Shown here: positions 52,674-61,396 of the stretch, in pieces
How positions within the stretch are numbered: position 1 is the first letter of the stretch
Layout of the letters: every line of letters begins with the position of its first letter
Made by a program: the position numbers and the translations under genes
Notes under the pieces: model-generated
What the model saw: only the letters and a program-made list of their open reading frames with translations
Databases searched by the model: none
What the model was told of the DNA's origin: nothing
Origin: Thomasclavelia spiroformis
GTDB taxonomy: Bacteria > Bacillota_I > Bacilli_A > Erysipelotrichales > Coprobacillaceae
Direction of reading: 5' to 3'
DNA: 64,000 bases
NCBI GenBank assembly: GCA_018369555.1
Contig: JAGZCC010000001.1
Location: 8,386-72,385, forward strand

Positions 52674-53009
52674 CTATTTATTTTTGCTAAAATATTTATC
52701 AAGCAAAGAAACATGTTCTGCAATTACCTCAATAGATGTTATAACCTTAGAATCACTACATTCAAATGTTCGTGAATGTAATCTACCTTTTATTGCTATC
52801 ATATTGCCAGGTGCAGCTGTTTCAATAATCATTTCGGCAATTCCTCGCCACAAAGAAACCGTTACATAATCACTTTCATATGCTCCTAAACCATTTTTAA
52901 ATCCTTGTTCAATCTCTAATGTTGCATTAGCTACCTTTATCCCTCCTTTAGTAGTTTTCATTACTGGTATATCAACTAATCTGCCAATTAGTGTAACTTG
53001 ATTTAACAT
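52674..53009 (-). CDS. ssb: short single-stranded DNA-binding protein (SsbB-like)
   Basis: The 111-residue OB-fold SSB starts MLNQVTLIGRLVDIP and has DYVTVSLWRGIAEMIIETAAPGNMIAIKGRL. It stops after the OB fold and lacks the acidic tail (DDDLPF-type) that recruits replication partners. Bacillus SsbB has the same tail-less form and coats incoming DNA in transformation. With a complete comG operon in this window the same role is plausible, though an ordinary rpsF-ssb-rpsR copy must exist elsewhere. GGGAGG precedes the ATG. Confidence 0.88.
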   Translation of the reverse strand: MLNQVTLIGRLVDIPVMKTTKGGIKVANATLEIEQGFKNGLGAYESDYVTVSLWRGIAEMIIETAAPGNMIAIKGRLHSRTFECSDSKVITSIEVIAEHVSLLDKYFSKNK

Positions 53010-53085
53010 TTAATCTCCCTCCTCTTTCAAAGTAATTATATGGATATAAATTTTACTTTTCAAGTTAACTTACAAGTATACAAAT

Positions 53086-53122
53086 TCATAAAAAAATAAA
53101 AACCAATCAATATTGACTGATT
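53086..53122 (-). terminator. terminator-like hairpin upstream of ssb
   Basis: On the minus strand AATCAGTC pairs with GATTGGTT (two G-U pairs), followed by TTTATTTTTTT. It lies between the acpS terminator and the ssb start, so it would end a short transcript of about 90 bases (53123-53210) that contains no gene, or act as an attenuator for ssb. Confidence 0.55.
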
Positions 53123-53202
53123 TTATTTGATATATGAAATAAGGACCTCCAAATATGTATTTTTAGACCAGAACTGTCTAGTAAAATTTGGCTAAAAATA
53201 TA

Positions 53203-53229
53203 AAATAAAAAGAAGTCATCTAGACTTCT
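53203..53229 (-). terminator. acpS terminator
   Basis: On the minus strand AGAAGTC pairs with GACTTCT, with the acpS stop inside the stem, followed by TTTTATTTTA. Confidence 0.8.
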
Positions 53230-53552
53230 ACAACAACATAAGCAATAGCATAATCATTTTCATGAGCAATTGAAATATAAGACTTTTCATAATTTAAAAA
53301 TGGTTTCCCATCAACATCATTTAATATCTCAACATCATTAAATGAAACCATATTTTCTTTTATTCCAACTGCTTTAAAAAAAGCCTCTTTACCAGCAAAC
53401 CGCCCACCAAGAAATTCACGTTTATGTTTATCTGTTTTTTTATTATTGTATAGCTCAATTTCACTAGCTGTTAAAATTTTACAGGCAAACTCATCCAAAT
53501 GATTACTCAAGCGATTTAAATCAACGATATCGCAGCCAATTCCTTTAATCAT
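53220..53552 (-). CDS. acpS: holo-[acyl-carrier-protein] synthase
   Basis: AcpS (110 residues) attaches 4'-phosphopantetheine to acyl carrier protein. It has the two magnesium motifs GIGCDIVDLNRL (D8) and GGRFAGKEAFFKA (E57 region), and ISIAHENDYAIAYVVV at the C-terminus. It is the last gene of a minus-strand unit and follows the charged protein gene by 2 bases. Confidence 0.95.
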   Translation of the reverse strand: MIKGIGCDIVDLNRLSNHLDEFACKILTASEIELYNNKKTDKHKREFLGGRFAGKEAFFKAVGIKENMVSFNDVEILNDVDGKPFLNYEKSYISIAHENDYAIAYVVVEV

Positions 53553-53554
53553 AA

Positions 53555-54286
53555 CTAATCCTTAAATTTCTTTTCATACAAGCTCATTAACTCATCTAAT
53601 GACATATCATCATCAATTTCATCAATTAAACTATCTTTCTTTTTTTCTTCATTTTCAGAAAAATCTAACTTAAATTCTCCTGTTCTTTCTTCAATGATTT
53701 TTAATTGATCTTTTTCTTCTTCAACAATTTTAGCAATATTACGAAGATTATCCTCTACAGTTGGCAAACCATTAGTTTCACCACTTACTTTTTTTTCAAC
53801 TTTTGGTTTTTCTTCTTTAACGACTACTTTTTCTTCCTTGATATCAGCCTTTTCTTCTTTAATCGCAGTTAATTTAGATTCAGTTTCTACTTCAACCTTT
53901 TTTTCAAAATTGCCAAAATATGGACTTAGTACTGGAACTAACTCATCATCTGATAATTTTCTTTTAGGTCTAACTTTATTTTTTTTAGAAACTTTCTTTT
54001 CTGGTTCTTTACTTTTAGTAACCCCTCGCATCGGTGAAATAATTTCACTCATTCGATAAATTTCCTCAGGTTCATTTTCAATCACCTTTTTTGACTCACT
54101 TACCTTAGGTTTTTCAACCGGTTTAACTTTAACTGTTTCTTTTGGCTTTTCAGTTTCTTCATTTTTAAATTCTTCATCATAAATTAATGGCGTACTAAAT
54201 TTTTCTTTACGACGTTGTTCGACAACTGGGTCAACTTCAAAAATATCATCATTTTGTACATGTTTTTTAAATAACCCTTTAAACAT
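53555..54286 (-). CDS. low-complexity, highly charged protein, unknown function
   Basis: Of 243 residues nearly half are Lys or Glu, with many KEE/KPK/VEK repeats. The N-terminus MFKGLFKKHVQND is positively charged. Two short conserved-looking motifs stand out: ISPMRGV (about 83) and LSPYFGNFEK (about 121), and the C-terminus has DDDMSLDELMSLYEKKFKD. SPxxG motifs of this sort occur in poorly described Bacillota proteins near ytpR, but I cannot assign a function. It is probably largely disordered with predicted coiled regions. It sits between ytpR and acpS, in their operon. Confidence 0.7.
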   Translation of the reverse strand: MFKGLFKKHVQNDDIFEVDPVVEQRRKEKFSTPLIYDEEFKNEETEKPKETVKVKPVEKPKVSESKKVIENEPEEIYRMSEIISPMRGVTKSKEPEKKVSKKNKVRPKRKLSDDELVPVLSPYFGNFEKKVEVETESKLTAIKEEKADIKEEKVVVKEEKPKVEKKVSGETNGLPTVEDNLRNIAKIVEEEKDQLKIIEERTGEFKLDFSENEEKKKDSLIDEIDDDMSLDELMSLYEKKFKD

Positions 54287-54306
54287 TCTAATATTCCCCC
54301 TCTAAT

Positions 54307-54906
54307 CTAAAAAAAAGATTCACCAATATTATATTTTTCTTTATCTAACACTAAAATCCCACGTACTTGTGGCGCATTTGGTAACCCTAATTCTCGAGCC
54401 GAACAGATCATTCCATTAGAATCAACTTTACGCAATTTCGATGGTTTAATTACCAATCCATTTGGCATAATGGCACCTGTTGTGGCAACTACAACTCTTT
54501 GTCCTTGTTCAACATTTGGTGCTCCACAAACAATTTGAGTTTCTTCATCTCCTAAGTTAACTTGACAAATATGTAAATGATCAGAATCTGGATGATCACA
54601 CATTGAAACAACTTCTCCAACAATAAAACATGGCGTTTTATCTAAAACAACTGGTAAAAAACCATATTTTTCTAACAGTTGGTTAAAAGCATCAATTTGT
54701 TGATCATTAAATTTAATTAATCCATTATTAATATCACCTAAATATTTACTAGCATTTAATAAATTGTAACCTATCACATTTTCATTTTTATCTTTTAAAA
54801 CGACTAAATCATCATATTTATCATAACTAAATGTTTTACCGTCGCCTACTCTTGTAAGTGCAATATCACCTACATGATCTAAATTATAAAATCCATGAAA
54901 CATCAT
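54307..54906 (-). CDS. ytpR: YtpR family tRNA-binding domain protein
   Basis: The 199-residue protein has an N-terminal DUF4479-like domain (1-85) and a C-terminal OB-fold tRNA-binding domain like that of PheT: VGEVVSMCDHPDSDHLHICQVNLG, QIVCGAPNVEQGQRVVVA and SNGMICSARELGL. YtpR proteins resemble free-standing PheT editing-type modules, but no enzyme activity is proven. Two adjacent ATGs (54906, 54903) follow AGAGGTG. It is next to the thioredoxin-like gene, as in Bacillus ytpP-ytpR. Confidence 0.92.
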   Translation of the reverse strand: MMFHGFYNLDHVGDIALTRVGDGKTFSYDKYDDLVVLKDKNENVIGYNLLNASKYLGDINNGLIKFNDQQIDAFNQLLEKYGFLPVVLDKTPCFIVGEVVSMCDHPDSDHLHICQVNLGDEETQIVCGAPNVEQGQRVVVATTGAIMPNGLVIKPSKLRKVDSNGMICSARELGLPNAPQVRGILVLDKEKYNIGESFF

Positions 54907-54917
54907 CTCAACACCTC

Positions 54918-55238
54918 TTACTTTAAACTATCAATAAACCCTTGAATTTCATCTTCTGTCTTACGAAATTTACTTACAAATCGACCAATCTCTACTTCAT
55001 CACTATAAGCTATAAAAGATGGAATTCCTAAAATATCTAAAGACTTACATAAATCTAATAAATCATCACGATTTACTACATAAAACTTAAATTCTGGATT
55101 TGCAACAACAATATCACCAATAAATGGCTTAACAAACATACAATCAGGGCACCAATTAGCTGTAAACATAAAAATTGTTTTACCAATTTTAGCTTTTTCA
55201 AATTCTTCAACTGACTTAATTTCAACTAATTTATCCAT
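54918..55238 (-). CDS. thioredoxin-like protein (YtpP-like)
   Basis: The 106-residue thioredoxin fold has the active-site motif WCPDC (FTANWCPDCMFVKP), with Pro-Asp between the cysteines in place of Gly-Pro, and the cis-Pro strand LGIPSFIAY. This matches the YtpP type. WCPDC may give a different redox potential from standard Trx. It starts immediately after trmB ends (adjacent bases). Confidence 0.9.
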   Translation of the reverse strand: MDKLVEIKSVEEFEKAKIGKTIFMFTANWCPDCMFVKPFIGDIVVANPEFKFYVVNRDDLLDLCKSLDILGIPSFIAYSDEVEIGRFVSKFRKTEDEIQGFIDSLK

Positions 55239-55883
55239 TTATTTATACCTTCCAATCAACTTATAAATTGGACCTTTCATACAAAATTTACGTTCATATT
55301 CAGTCATAATATTTCCTTCACTTTCAGGACTATTATGCAAATCAAGACTTATATATTCAAAATCCATTGGATATTGATTCAATGAAATCAACGAATATTC
55401 AAATAAGCCACGATTATCTGTCTTAAATTCAATTGCTCCTTGATCAATTAAAATTTGTCGATAAACATCTAAAAACTTACTTGAAGTAAGCCTTCTTTTA
55501 GCATGTCTACTCTTTGGCCAAGGATCACTAAAATTCAAATAAATCTTAGCTACTTCATTTTTTTCAAATACATTATTTAGCTCAATTGCATCATAACGCA
55601 TTAACCGCAGATTACTCACTTTATTTTCCTGCAAATTAATCTTATTAATAGCCGCAGCTAAAACACTTGGATATTTTTCAATTCCAATATAATTTATTTC
55701 AGGGTTCAAACGGGCATTTTCATAAATAAAATCTCCCTTTCCCATCCCAATTTCTATATAAATTGGATTATCATTTCCAAAAACATTTTTCCAATTATTT
55801 TTAAAACTTTCTGGCTCAATTACAACAAAATCATCATTTTCATTCATAATGTCATAAGCCCTCGGATTATTTCTAAGTCGCAT
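55239..55883 (-). CDS. trmB: tRNA (guanine-N7-)-methyltransferase
   Basis: TrmB (214 residues) makes m7G46 in the variable loop of tRNA. It has the SAM motif YIEIGMGKGDFIYENA, the signature NFSDPWPKSRHAKRRLT, and EFKTDNRGLFEYS. Length is normal. It is first in a unit with the thioredoxin-like gene and ytpR. Confidence 0.95.
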   Translation of the reverse strand: MRLRNNPRAYDIMNENDDFVVIEPESFKNNWKNVFGNDNPIYIEIGMGKGDFIYENARLNPEINYIGIEKYPSVLAAAINKINLQENKVSNLRLMRYDAIELNNVFEKNEVAKIYLNFSDPWPKSRHAKRRLTSSKFLDVYRQILIDQGAIEFKTDNRGLFEYSLISLNQYPMDFEYISLDLHNSPESEGNIMTEYERKFCMKGPIYKLIGRYK

Positions 55884-55915
55884 TATTACTCCCCTTTACA
55901 TACCTATATATTCTA

Positions 55916-56635
55916 TCATAATTCTTCGATCAAGTCGACAAATTCCTTTTTTGTAAGTTCCCGAAAATCACCTAATTGCAAATTACGGTCTAAAGCTAAT
56001 CCTTTAATACTTATTCTTTTTAAATAAGTCACTTTTTTATTACAAGCTTCTACCATTTTTTTAACCTGATGGAATTTACCTTCAAAAACTTTAATTTCTA
56101 CTTCACAACTATCATCAAAAACTTTTAATATTCTTAAATTAGCCGGCTTACATTTATAACCATTATCCAAAATCACGCCATTTTTAAATGCTAAAATGTC
56201 ATTTTCATCCATTATGCCATTAATCCTTGCAATATATACTTTAGCGTGATTCCTATTTGGAGACATTAGTCGATGAGCAAAGTCACCATCATTACTAATC
56301 AATAACAAACCTTCAGTATCAATATCCAATCTACCAACTGGAAACAAATCATAATTCTCATATCCAACAATCAAATCAAGAACCGTTGGATGAACATTAT
56401 CTTTAGTCGCACTTACATACCCTTTGGGTTTGTTTAACATTAAATAAATATATGGGCGATACTCAATTATTTCATCATCAAACACAATTACATCTTTTTG
56501 ATAATCAACTTTATAATCATCTTTTTTTATAATTTCACCATTAACCTCAACAAAACCTTTTCGAATATAGCTTTTAACTTCTTTTCGTGTTCCTATTCCA
56601 TAATTAGCTAAAAGCTTATCAAGTCGCATCATCAT
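55916..56635 (-). CDS. RsuA/RluB-family pseudouridine synthase
   Basis: The 239-residue enzyme has an N-terminal S4 domain (RLDKLLANYGIGTRKEVKSYIRKG) and the catalytic domain with GRLDIDTEGLLLISNDGDF, whose first Asp is the nucleophile. Together with KGYVSATKDNVHPTVLDL and GKFHQVKKM, it matches 16S rRNA pseudouridine-516-type synthases (RsuA/YtzG). Three tandem ATGs open it and overlap the lipoprotein gene by 17 bases; which is used is unclear. Confidence 0.92.
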   Translation of the reverse strand: MMMRLDKLLANYGIGTRKEVKSYIRKGFVEVNGEIIKKDDYKVDYQKDVIVFDDEIIEYRPYIYLMLNKPKGYVSATKDNVHPTVLDLIVGYENYDLFPVGRLDIDTEGLLLISNDGDFAHRLMSPNRNHAKVYIARINGIMDENDILAFKNGVILDNGYKCKPANLRILKVFDDSCEVEIKVFEGKFHQVKKMVEACNKKVTYLKRISIKGLALDRNLQLGDFRELTKKEFVDLIEEL

Positions 56636-57110
56636 CTAATCGTATAAACCTTTCTTCTAATTTTTCATTATTTTCATCACTATAAAAACGTAAATATATA
56701 ATAACGTTTATATTCTTTTCTCTTGTAACTCCCGATAAATTAACTCCACGATATATTCCCCTAGTTTTATCAACAACGCCTGGAACCAAAGAAAAACTTT
56801 CCTCCTCTAAAATTCCTAAACTAGGTAAACTGCTTTCATCATCATTTTCAACTTTAGCAATTGCTTGTAAAGCATACATATTTATTTTAGGACTGTCAAT
56901 AATAATATCATAACGTGTTTCAGTATCATTGATTTTATTTAAAACTAATCTGATTGAAAATTCATCACTTTTATTATTAAATTCTTGTTGCTCTATCAGT
57001 TTTTGTATGTATTTTTGATATTGTAGATTAAGTTTATCTCCCATCTCGTTGCTATCACTCTTACAGCCAGTTATCAGTAAACAAAGCATAATTATAAAAA
57101 TCCGTTTCAC
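56619..57110 (-). CDS. putative lipoprotein, unknown function
   Basis: The N-terminus VKRIFIIMLCLLITGC is a lipoprotein signal, with the lipobox LITGC (C16). The following about 145 residues are polar and end in YLRFYSDENNEKLEERFIRLDDDAT; I see no known domain. I use the GTG at 57110 with GGTGAT 4 bases upstream. A frame from ATG 57146 would give an odd 12-residue extension ahead of the signal. The 3' end overlaps the pseudouridine synthase start, so they are co-expressed. Confidence 0.7.
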   Translation of the reverse strand: MKRIFIIMLCLLITGCKSDSNEMGDKLNLQYQKYIQKLIEQQEFNNKSDEFSIRLVLNKINDTETRYDIIIDSPKINMYALQAIAKVENDDESSLPSLGILEEESFSLVPGVVDKTRGIYRGVNLSGVTREKNINVIIYLRFYSDENNEKLEERFIRLDDDAT

Positions 57111-57211
57111 TCTTATCACCGCTACCATTATAACATGTTTTATCAAAATCGAGTAGCAAATAATGATAAACTAACTTTATTCACAAATTCACATTTACTT
57201 CACATAAAAAT

Positions 57212-57235
57212 AAATAGGAACATAAGTTCCTATTT
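57212..57235 (-). terminator. terminator of the DUF1540 gene
   Basis: AAATAGGAAC and GTTCCTATTT (10-bp perfect arms, 4-base loop) are followed by ATTTTTATG on the minus strand. Confidence 0.85.
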
Positions 57236-57379
57236 ACATTTGAAAGTCTCACATGCAGTCTCCTTAATTTCTTTTGCAAGACTACCCTTACAATTACATA
57301 CTGTAATTTCATGAGCATCACATTTACAGTTATTATTGTAAACGCAATTATCCACGTGACAACATACGTCTTTAGCCAT
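57230..57379 (-). CDS. DUF1540 small cysteine-rich protein
   Basis: The 49-residue product has eight cysteines: MAKDVCCHVDNCVYN..., then CKCDAHEITVCNCKG and a final ETACETFKCK. The C-x-V-x-x-C-x-Y-N...C-x-A-x-x-I-x-V spacing is that of DUF1540, a likely zinc-binding module found in spore-formers, of unknown role. An excellent SD (GGAGGTGATTCC) precedes the ATG. A longer frame on the same strand (57181-57414) lies across it in another register and is not real. Confidence 0.88.
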   Translation of the reverse strand: MAKDVCCHVDNCVYNNNCKCDAHEITVCNCKGSLAKEIKETACETFKCK

Positions 57380-57442
57380 GGAATCACCTCCATAACTATT
57401 TTTAACAATCTCATTGAAACTATACGAGAAAATTATATTTTT

Positions 57443-57616
57443 TTATTTATCTTCATATTCAATCAAGCAACTAAAACTATATTCTAATTCATTCGAAAAA
57501 GTCATCGCAACTTGATAGTGTAAATTAATAATCCTAACTTCCTCCTTTGAAATAAAATCATTTAACTCATCTTCTAAATCCAATTCATGTGTTTTTTCAA
57601 TAATTTTTATCTTCAT
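57443..57616 (-). CDS. Cse60-like small sporulation protein
   Basis: The 57-residue acidic protein begins MKIKIIEKTHELDLEDELNDFIS and ends YSFSCLIEYEDK, the general pattern of the Cse60 family, in which a short beta strand is followed by an ELDLEDE-type helix and returning strands. Cse60 in Bacillus is a mother-cell, sigma-E-dependent protein. I find no SD before the ATG; TATAAT (57622-57627 on the minus strand) lies just 6 bases upstream, so the transcript may be nearly leaderless or start at a TTG six bases earlier. It is intergenic in the usual annotation scale, being so short. Confidence 0.6.
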   Translation of the reverse strand: MKIKIIEKTHELDLEDELNDFISKEEVRIINLHYQVAMTFSNELEYSFSCLIEYEDK

Positions 57617-57653
57617 AATCAAATTATAAAAGAATTATTATAAAAAAATTGTC

Positions 57654-58532
57654 TTATTGGTTTATTTCAATTTTAAAAGTTGCTTCAAATTGTTCGTTTT
57701 CTTTCAAAGTAATAATTCCTTCTTTATCTTTAAACTCCCCACAAAAATCATCATAATCACTATGACCAAACCATGGTTCAATTGCAATAAGCCCACCTAC
57801 ATGCTTAGCTGCCCAAATACCTAAATGTGTAAAACCATCCATATGTACAATTAATGATTTATCATGATTTAATGACTTCAATGCTACTTTATTTGATTTA
57901 AAATTTTCCAAAACTATTGTATCATTGCTAAAAAGCTCTTGTCGAACGAAAAATCTTTTTTCATTATCTAAAAAAGAAACTGTTTCATGACTAATTCCTT
58001 TTTTCTTTAAATTAATTACCTTTCTTGCTAAAGTTTCATCATCACTAAACTCCAAATAATAATCATTACTTGATTCACCGTCCATAAATGGGCAAGCAAA
58101 TGCCGGATGTCCACCTACTTGAAAATAAATCTCTTTATTATCAGTATTTGTAACCTTTAAATTACAAGCAAGCAGATTATCATTTAAACTATAAGTCACC
58201 TCAAGTCTAAATAAATATGGATACTGTTTTAATATTTCTTCATTTGGTTCCAAGGTAAAAATAACCTCAGTATCACTTAATTGATTAGCACGATACTCGC
58301 TATGACGTGAAAAACCATGTTGAGTCATACTATATGTTTTACCATCAATACGGCATTCATTATTTTGAAGCGCTCCAACAATTGGAAATAAAATTGGGGC
58401 ACTACTTCCCCATTGAACCGGATCACGACGCCACATATAATTGATTTGATCACTTTGTCCAACTATTTTAATAATTTCTGCACCTTTATTTTCTAAAACA
58501 ACTTCTAACAGATCATTTTTTAACGTTATCAT
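57654..58532 (-). CDS. aldose 1-epimerase family protein
   Basis: This galactose mutarotase-like superfamily protein (292 residues) has the recognisable PILFPIVGALQNNECRIDGK, MTQHGFSRHSEY (catalytic-type His), GGHPAFACPF and IEPWFGHSDYDDF. It resembles LacX/YphB-type epimerases, whose sugar is uncertain. I chose ATG 58532 with GGAGG 5 bases upstream; a frame starting at 58565 lies through the SD. Monocistronic. Confidence 0.92.
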   Translation of the reverse strand: MITLKNDLLEVVLENKGAEIIKIVGQSDQINYMWRRDPVQWGSSAPILFPIVGALQNNECRIDGKTYSMTQHGFSRHSEYRANQLSDTEVIFTLEPNEEILKQYPYLFRLEVTYSLNDNLLACNLKVTNTDNKEIYFQVGGHPAFACPFMDGESSNDYYLEFSDDETLARKVINLKKKGISHETVSFLDNEKRFFVRQELFSNDTIVLENFKSNKVALKSLNHDKSLIVHMDGFTHLGIWAAKHVGGLIAIEPWFGHSDYDDFCGEFKDKEGIITLKENEQFEATFKIEINQ

Positions 58533-58611
58533 AATTACCTCCTGATTCATATCTCTATAAATCATTATAACATATCTGTAACTAAACTAAAAAGTATATA
58601 AATTTTAATTT

Positions 58612-58637
58612 AAAAAAAGGCAACTGTACCGTTGCCT
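58612..58637 (-). terminator. terminator of the rimP-rbfA operon
   Basis: On the minus strand AGGCAAC pairs with GTTGCCT (6-base loop), followed by TTTTTTTAAATT. Confidence 0.85.
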
Positions 58638-58641
58638 CTAA

Positions 58642-58986
58642 TTATTTACTATGATTTAAATCGTCAATGATTTTTTCAATCTTATTACCGTATTGTAAAG
58701 AAGTATCGTTTACAAAATGCAACTCAGGTACTTTACGAATTGTAAGCCGTTTTGCAAGTAACGAACGAATAAACCCTTTAGAACGTTCTAACGCCTGCAT
58801 CCCTTTACGTGTATCAAAATCTTTACCTAAAAATGTTACATAAATTTTAGCAATAGATAAATCATTAGTTAAATCAACTGCTGTAATCGTACAAAATCCA
58901 ATCTTAGGATCTCGAACTTCCATTTGAAGAATCTGTGATAATTCTCTTTGAATAATACCACTAATTTTTTCCTTCTTTAAAACCAT
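58642..58986 (-). CDS. rbfA: ribosome-binding factor A
   Basis: RbfA (114 residues) is a KH-like protein needed for 16S rRNA 5' maturation and cold growth. It has the signature IIQRELSQILQMEVRDPKIGFCTITAVDLT and FIRSLLAKRLTIRKVPELHFVNDTS. It follows infB by 8 bases, as usual, and ends the operon; truB does not follow. Confidence 0.95.
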   Translation of the reverse strand: MVLKKEKISGIIQRELSQILQMEVRDPKIGFCTITAVDLTNDLSIAKIYVTFLGKDFDTRKGMQALERSKGFIRSLLAKRLTIRKVPELHFVNDTSLQYGNKIEKIIDDLNHSK

Positions 58987-58994
58987 GCAATCAC

Positions 58995-60833
58995 CTACTT
59001 AACTTCTACTTCTTCCATGATATAACCTTCAACAATATCGCCTTCTTTAATATCATTAAAGTTTTCGATACTTAATCCACATTCAAAACCACTAGTAACT
59101 TCTTTAACATCGTCTTGGAAACGTTTTAGTGAACCAAGTTTTCCTTCATATACAACGACACCGTCACGAATTAAACGCACACCACAATTTCGACGAATAT
59201 ACCCATCAGTCACATAACATCCAGCAATATTACCAACTTTTGATACTTTAATCACTTGACGAATTTCTGCTTGTCCAGTAATAACTTCTTTAATTTCAGG
59301 AGCCAACATACCTTTCATTGCAGTTTCAATTTCTTCAATCATTTTATAAATAATGTTATGAAGACGGATTTCAATACCTTCTTCTTCAGCTTTTTGACGA
59401 ACTTTGGCATTAGGACGAACATTAAAACCATAAATAATCGCTTTTGAAGCAGTTGCTAGTAAAACATCAGATTCTGAAATTCCTCCTGCTGTAGAACGAA
59501 TAACATTAACTCTTACCCCTTCAACATCGATTTTTTCAAGTGAAGCTTTAACCGCTTCAGCAGTTCCTTGAACATCTGCTTTAACAATAATATTTAAATC
59601 AAGCACTTCACCATCTTTAATTTGTGAAAATAAATCATCTAAAGACATTGCAGCACCAACACTACGTTCCTTATCTAATTTAGCTTTTAAACGTGATTCC
59701 CCAACACTACGAGCTTGTTTTTCACTTTCAAAAACCATAAACTTATCACCTGCAACTGGAACATCATTTAAACCTGTAATTTCCACCGGTGTTGCAGGTA
59801 ATGCTTCTTTAATTACTTTTCCACGATCATCCAACATTTGACGTACCCGTCCAAAAGCAGTTCCAACAACAATTGGATCCCCTGCTCTTAAAGTACCATT
59901 TTCAACTAATAAAGTTGCAACTGCTCCACGTCCACGATCCAACTTACCTTCAACGACACTACCATATGCATAGCGATTTGGATTTGCTTTTAAATCAGCC
60001 AATTCAGCAACAACAGTCAATGTTTCTAATAACTCATCAATTCCAATCCCTTTTTTAGCAGAAATTTCACAATAAACTGTATCTCCACCCCAATCTTCAG
60101 GCAATAGTCCATATTCAGACATTTCACCTTTAATCCTTTCAGGATCAGCACCTTCTTTATCTATTTTATTAATTGCCACAACAATTGGTACACCTGCAGC
60201 TTTAGCATGATCAATCGCTTCTTTAGTCTGTGGCATTACACCATCATCAGCCGCTACAACAATAATAACTATATCAGTAACTTGTGCACCACGAGCACGC
60301 ATTGCCGTAAATGCTTCATGTCCTGGTGTATCTAAAAAAGTAACTTTTTTACCGTTTACATCTACCTGATAGGCACCAATATGCTGTGTAATTCCTCCAA
60401 ACTCTCCTTCAACAACCGCAGATTTTCTAATTGTATCTAATAATGTTGTTTTACCATGATCAACATGCCCCATGATTGTAACAACAGGACAACGAGGTAC
60501 TAAATCACTCTCATCATCAACAATTTCAACTTCTTCAAAATTGATTTCATTTACTTCAACGTGTTTTTCAGCGTCAAAGCCATATTCTAAACAAATTAAT
60601 TCTACTTGCTCATCACTAAGAACCGAATTAATTGTTACCATTGTCCCAAGTAAAAATAAAATTTTAATAATATTAGCAGGTGTTTGTCCAATTTTTTCTG
60701 CTAATTGCCCAACAGTAATTCCCTCTTCATACATAATCACTCCATCTTTAACAACAGCATCCTCTTGTTTTGATGGAAAATTAGACATTAACTGTTTTTT
60801 TCCTTTTTTATTTTTTTTATTTTGTTTTGCCAT
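58995..60833 (-). CDS. infB: translation initiation factor IF-2 (short form)
   Basis: IF-2 brings formyl-Met-tRNA to the 30S subunit. The chain has G1 [14 protein letters not shown] (about 120), switch [13 protein letters not shown]3 DTPGHEAFT and G4 [10 protein letters not shown], then domains III and IV ([42 protein letters not shown]). At 612 residues the N-terminal region is only about 110 residues, with one IF2-N module and a Lys-rich start, much shorter than in Bacillus. It follows ylxQ by 4 bases. Confidence 0.96.
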   Translation of the reverse strand: MAKQNKKNKKGKKQLMSNFPSKQEDAVVKDGVIMYEEGITVGQLAEKIGQTPANIIKILFLLGTMVTINSVLSDEQVELICLEYGFDAEKHVEVNEINFEEVEIVDDESDLVPRCPVVTIMGHVDHGKTTLLDTIRKSAVVEGEFGGITQHIGAYQVDVNGKKVTFLDTPGHEAFTAMRARGAQVTDIVIIVVAADDGVMPQTKEAIDHAKAAGVPIVVAINKIDKEGADPERIKGEMSEYGLLPEDWGGDTVYCEISAKKGIGIDELLETLTVVAELADLKANPNRYAYGSVVEGKLDRGRGAVATLLVENGTLRAGDPIVVGTAFGRVRQMLDDRGKVIKEALPATPVEITGLNDVPVAGDKFMVFESEKQARSVGESRLKAKLDKERSVGAAMSLDDLFSQIKDGEVLDLNIIVKADVQGTAEAVKASLEKIDVEGVRVNVIRSTAGGISESDVLLATASKAIIYGFNVRPNAKVRQKAEEEGIEIRLHNIIYKMIEEIETAMKGMLAPEIKEVITGQAEIRQVIKVSKVGNIAGCYVTDGYIRRNCGVRLIRDGVVVYEGKLGSLKRFQDDVKEVTSGFECGLSIENFNDIKEGDIVEGYIMEEVEVK

Positions 60834-60837
60834 AATT

Positions 60838-61134
60838 TCACCCTCCTATCTTTTCTTTTAAACTTTTTGCAAATCCAACATCTTGGATTCCTAAAGCAAC
60901 CCGATTATTTTTGCCGATTGCATTTGATAATTCTTTTCTATTACTAGCTAGTATATATTCAACATCATAACTAGTACACTTATCAATAAACCTTTTTTTT
61001 GTATTATCACTAGCATCACTTGCAATAATAACTAAATTTATTTCATTATTTCTAATTTTTTTAATCAATATTTCACCAGTAACAATTTTATGAGCGCGAT
61101 TAGCCAATCCTAATAAATTCAAAAAATTATTCAT
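60838..61134 (-). CDS. ylxQ: ribosomal L7Ae/L30e family protein (YlxQ)
   Basis: The 98-residue L7Ae-fold protein starts [22 protein letters not shown] and has [20 protein letters not shown]. Such proteins bind kink-turn RNA. It overlaps rnpM by 8 bases and lies before infB, the standard order in Bacillota. Confidence 0.93.
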   Translation of the reverse strand: MNNFLNLLGLANRAHKIVTGEILIKKIRNNEINLVIIASDASDNTKKRFIDKCTSYDVEYILASNRKELSNAIGKNNRVALGIQDVGFAKSLKEKIGG

Positions 61135-61384
61135 TAACTAATTTACCTAATTCCTCAAATATTTCATCAGGAATTTCAACCTGTAAAGAACGCGCTAATA
61201 ACTTTTTCTTCTTTGCAATTTCAAAAGCTTCTTTACTTTTTTTCAAATATGCTCCACGACCATTCATTTTTCCTGTCAAATCGACGAACACTTCGCCCTC
61301 TTTATTACGAACGATTCTTACTAATTCTTTTTTAGGTAATTGTTCACCGGTAGCTAAACATTTTCTCAATGGTATTTTACGCAA
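61127..61384 (-). CDS. rnpM: YlxR/RnpM family RNA-binding protein
   Basis: The 85-residue protein has the YlxR (DUF448) motif RKIPLRKCLATGEQLPKKELVRIVRNKEGEV and the conserved NGRGAYLKK. YlxR of Bacillus binds RNase P RNA and modulates its activity (RnpM). I favour the TTG at 61384: GGGAG lies 8 bases upstream, whereas the GTG at 61393 is inside that SD. It is between nusA and ylxQ, as expected. Confidence 0.92.
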   Translation of the reverse strand: MRKIPLRKCLATGEQLPKKELVRIVRNKEGEVFVDLTGKMNGRGAYLKKSKEAFEIAKKKKLLARSLQVEIPDEIFEELGKLVNE

Positions 61385-61396
61385 TATTATCACTCC

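Noticed and set aside
57181..57414. A 77-residue frame on the minus strand, with a membrane-like composition
   Set aside because: It overlaps the terminator and lies across the DUF1540 gene in another register. The DUF1540 frame has an excellent SD, eight well-placed cysteines and a matching length.
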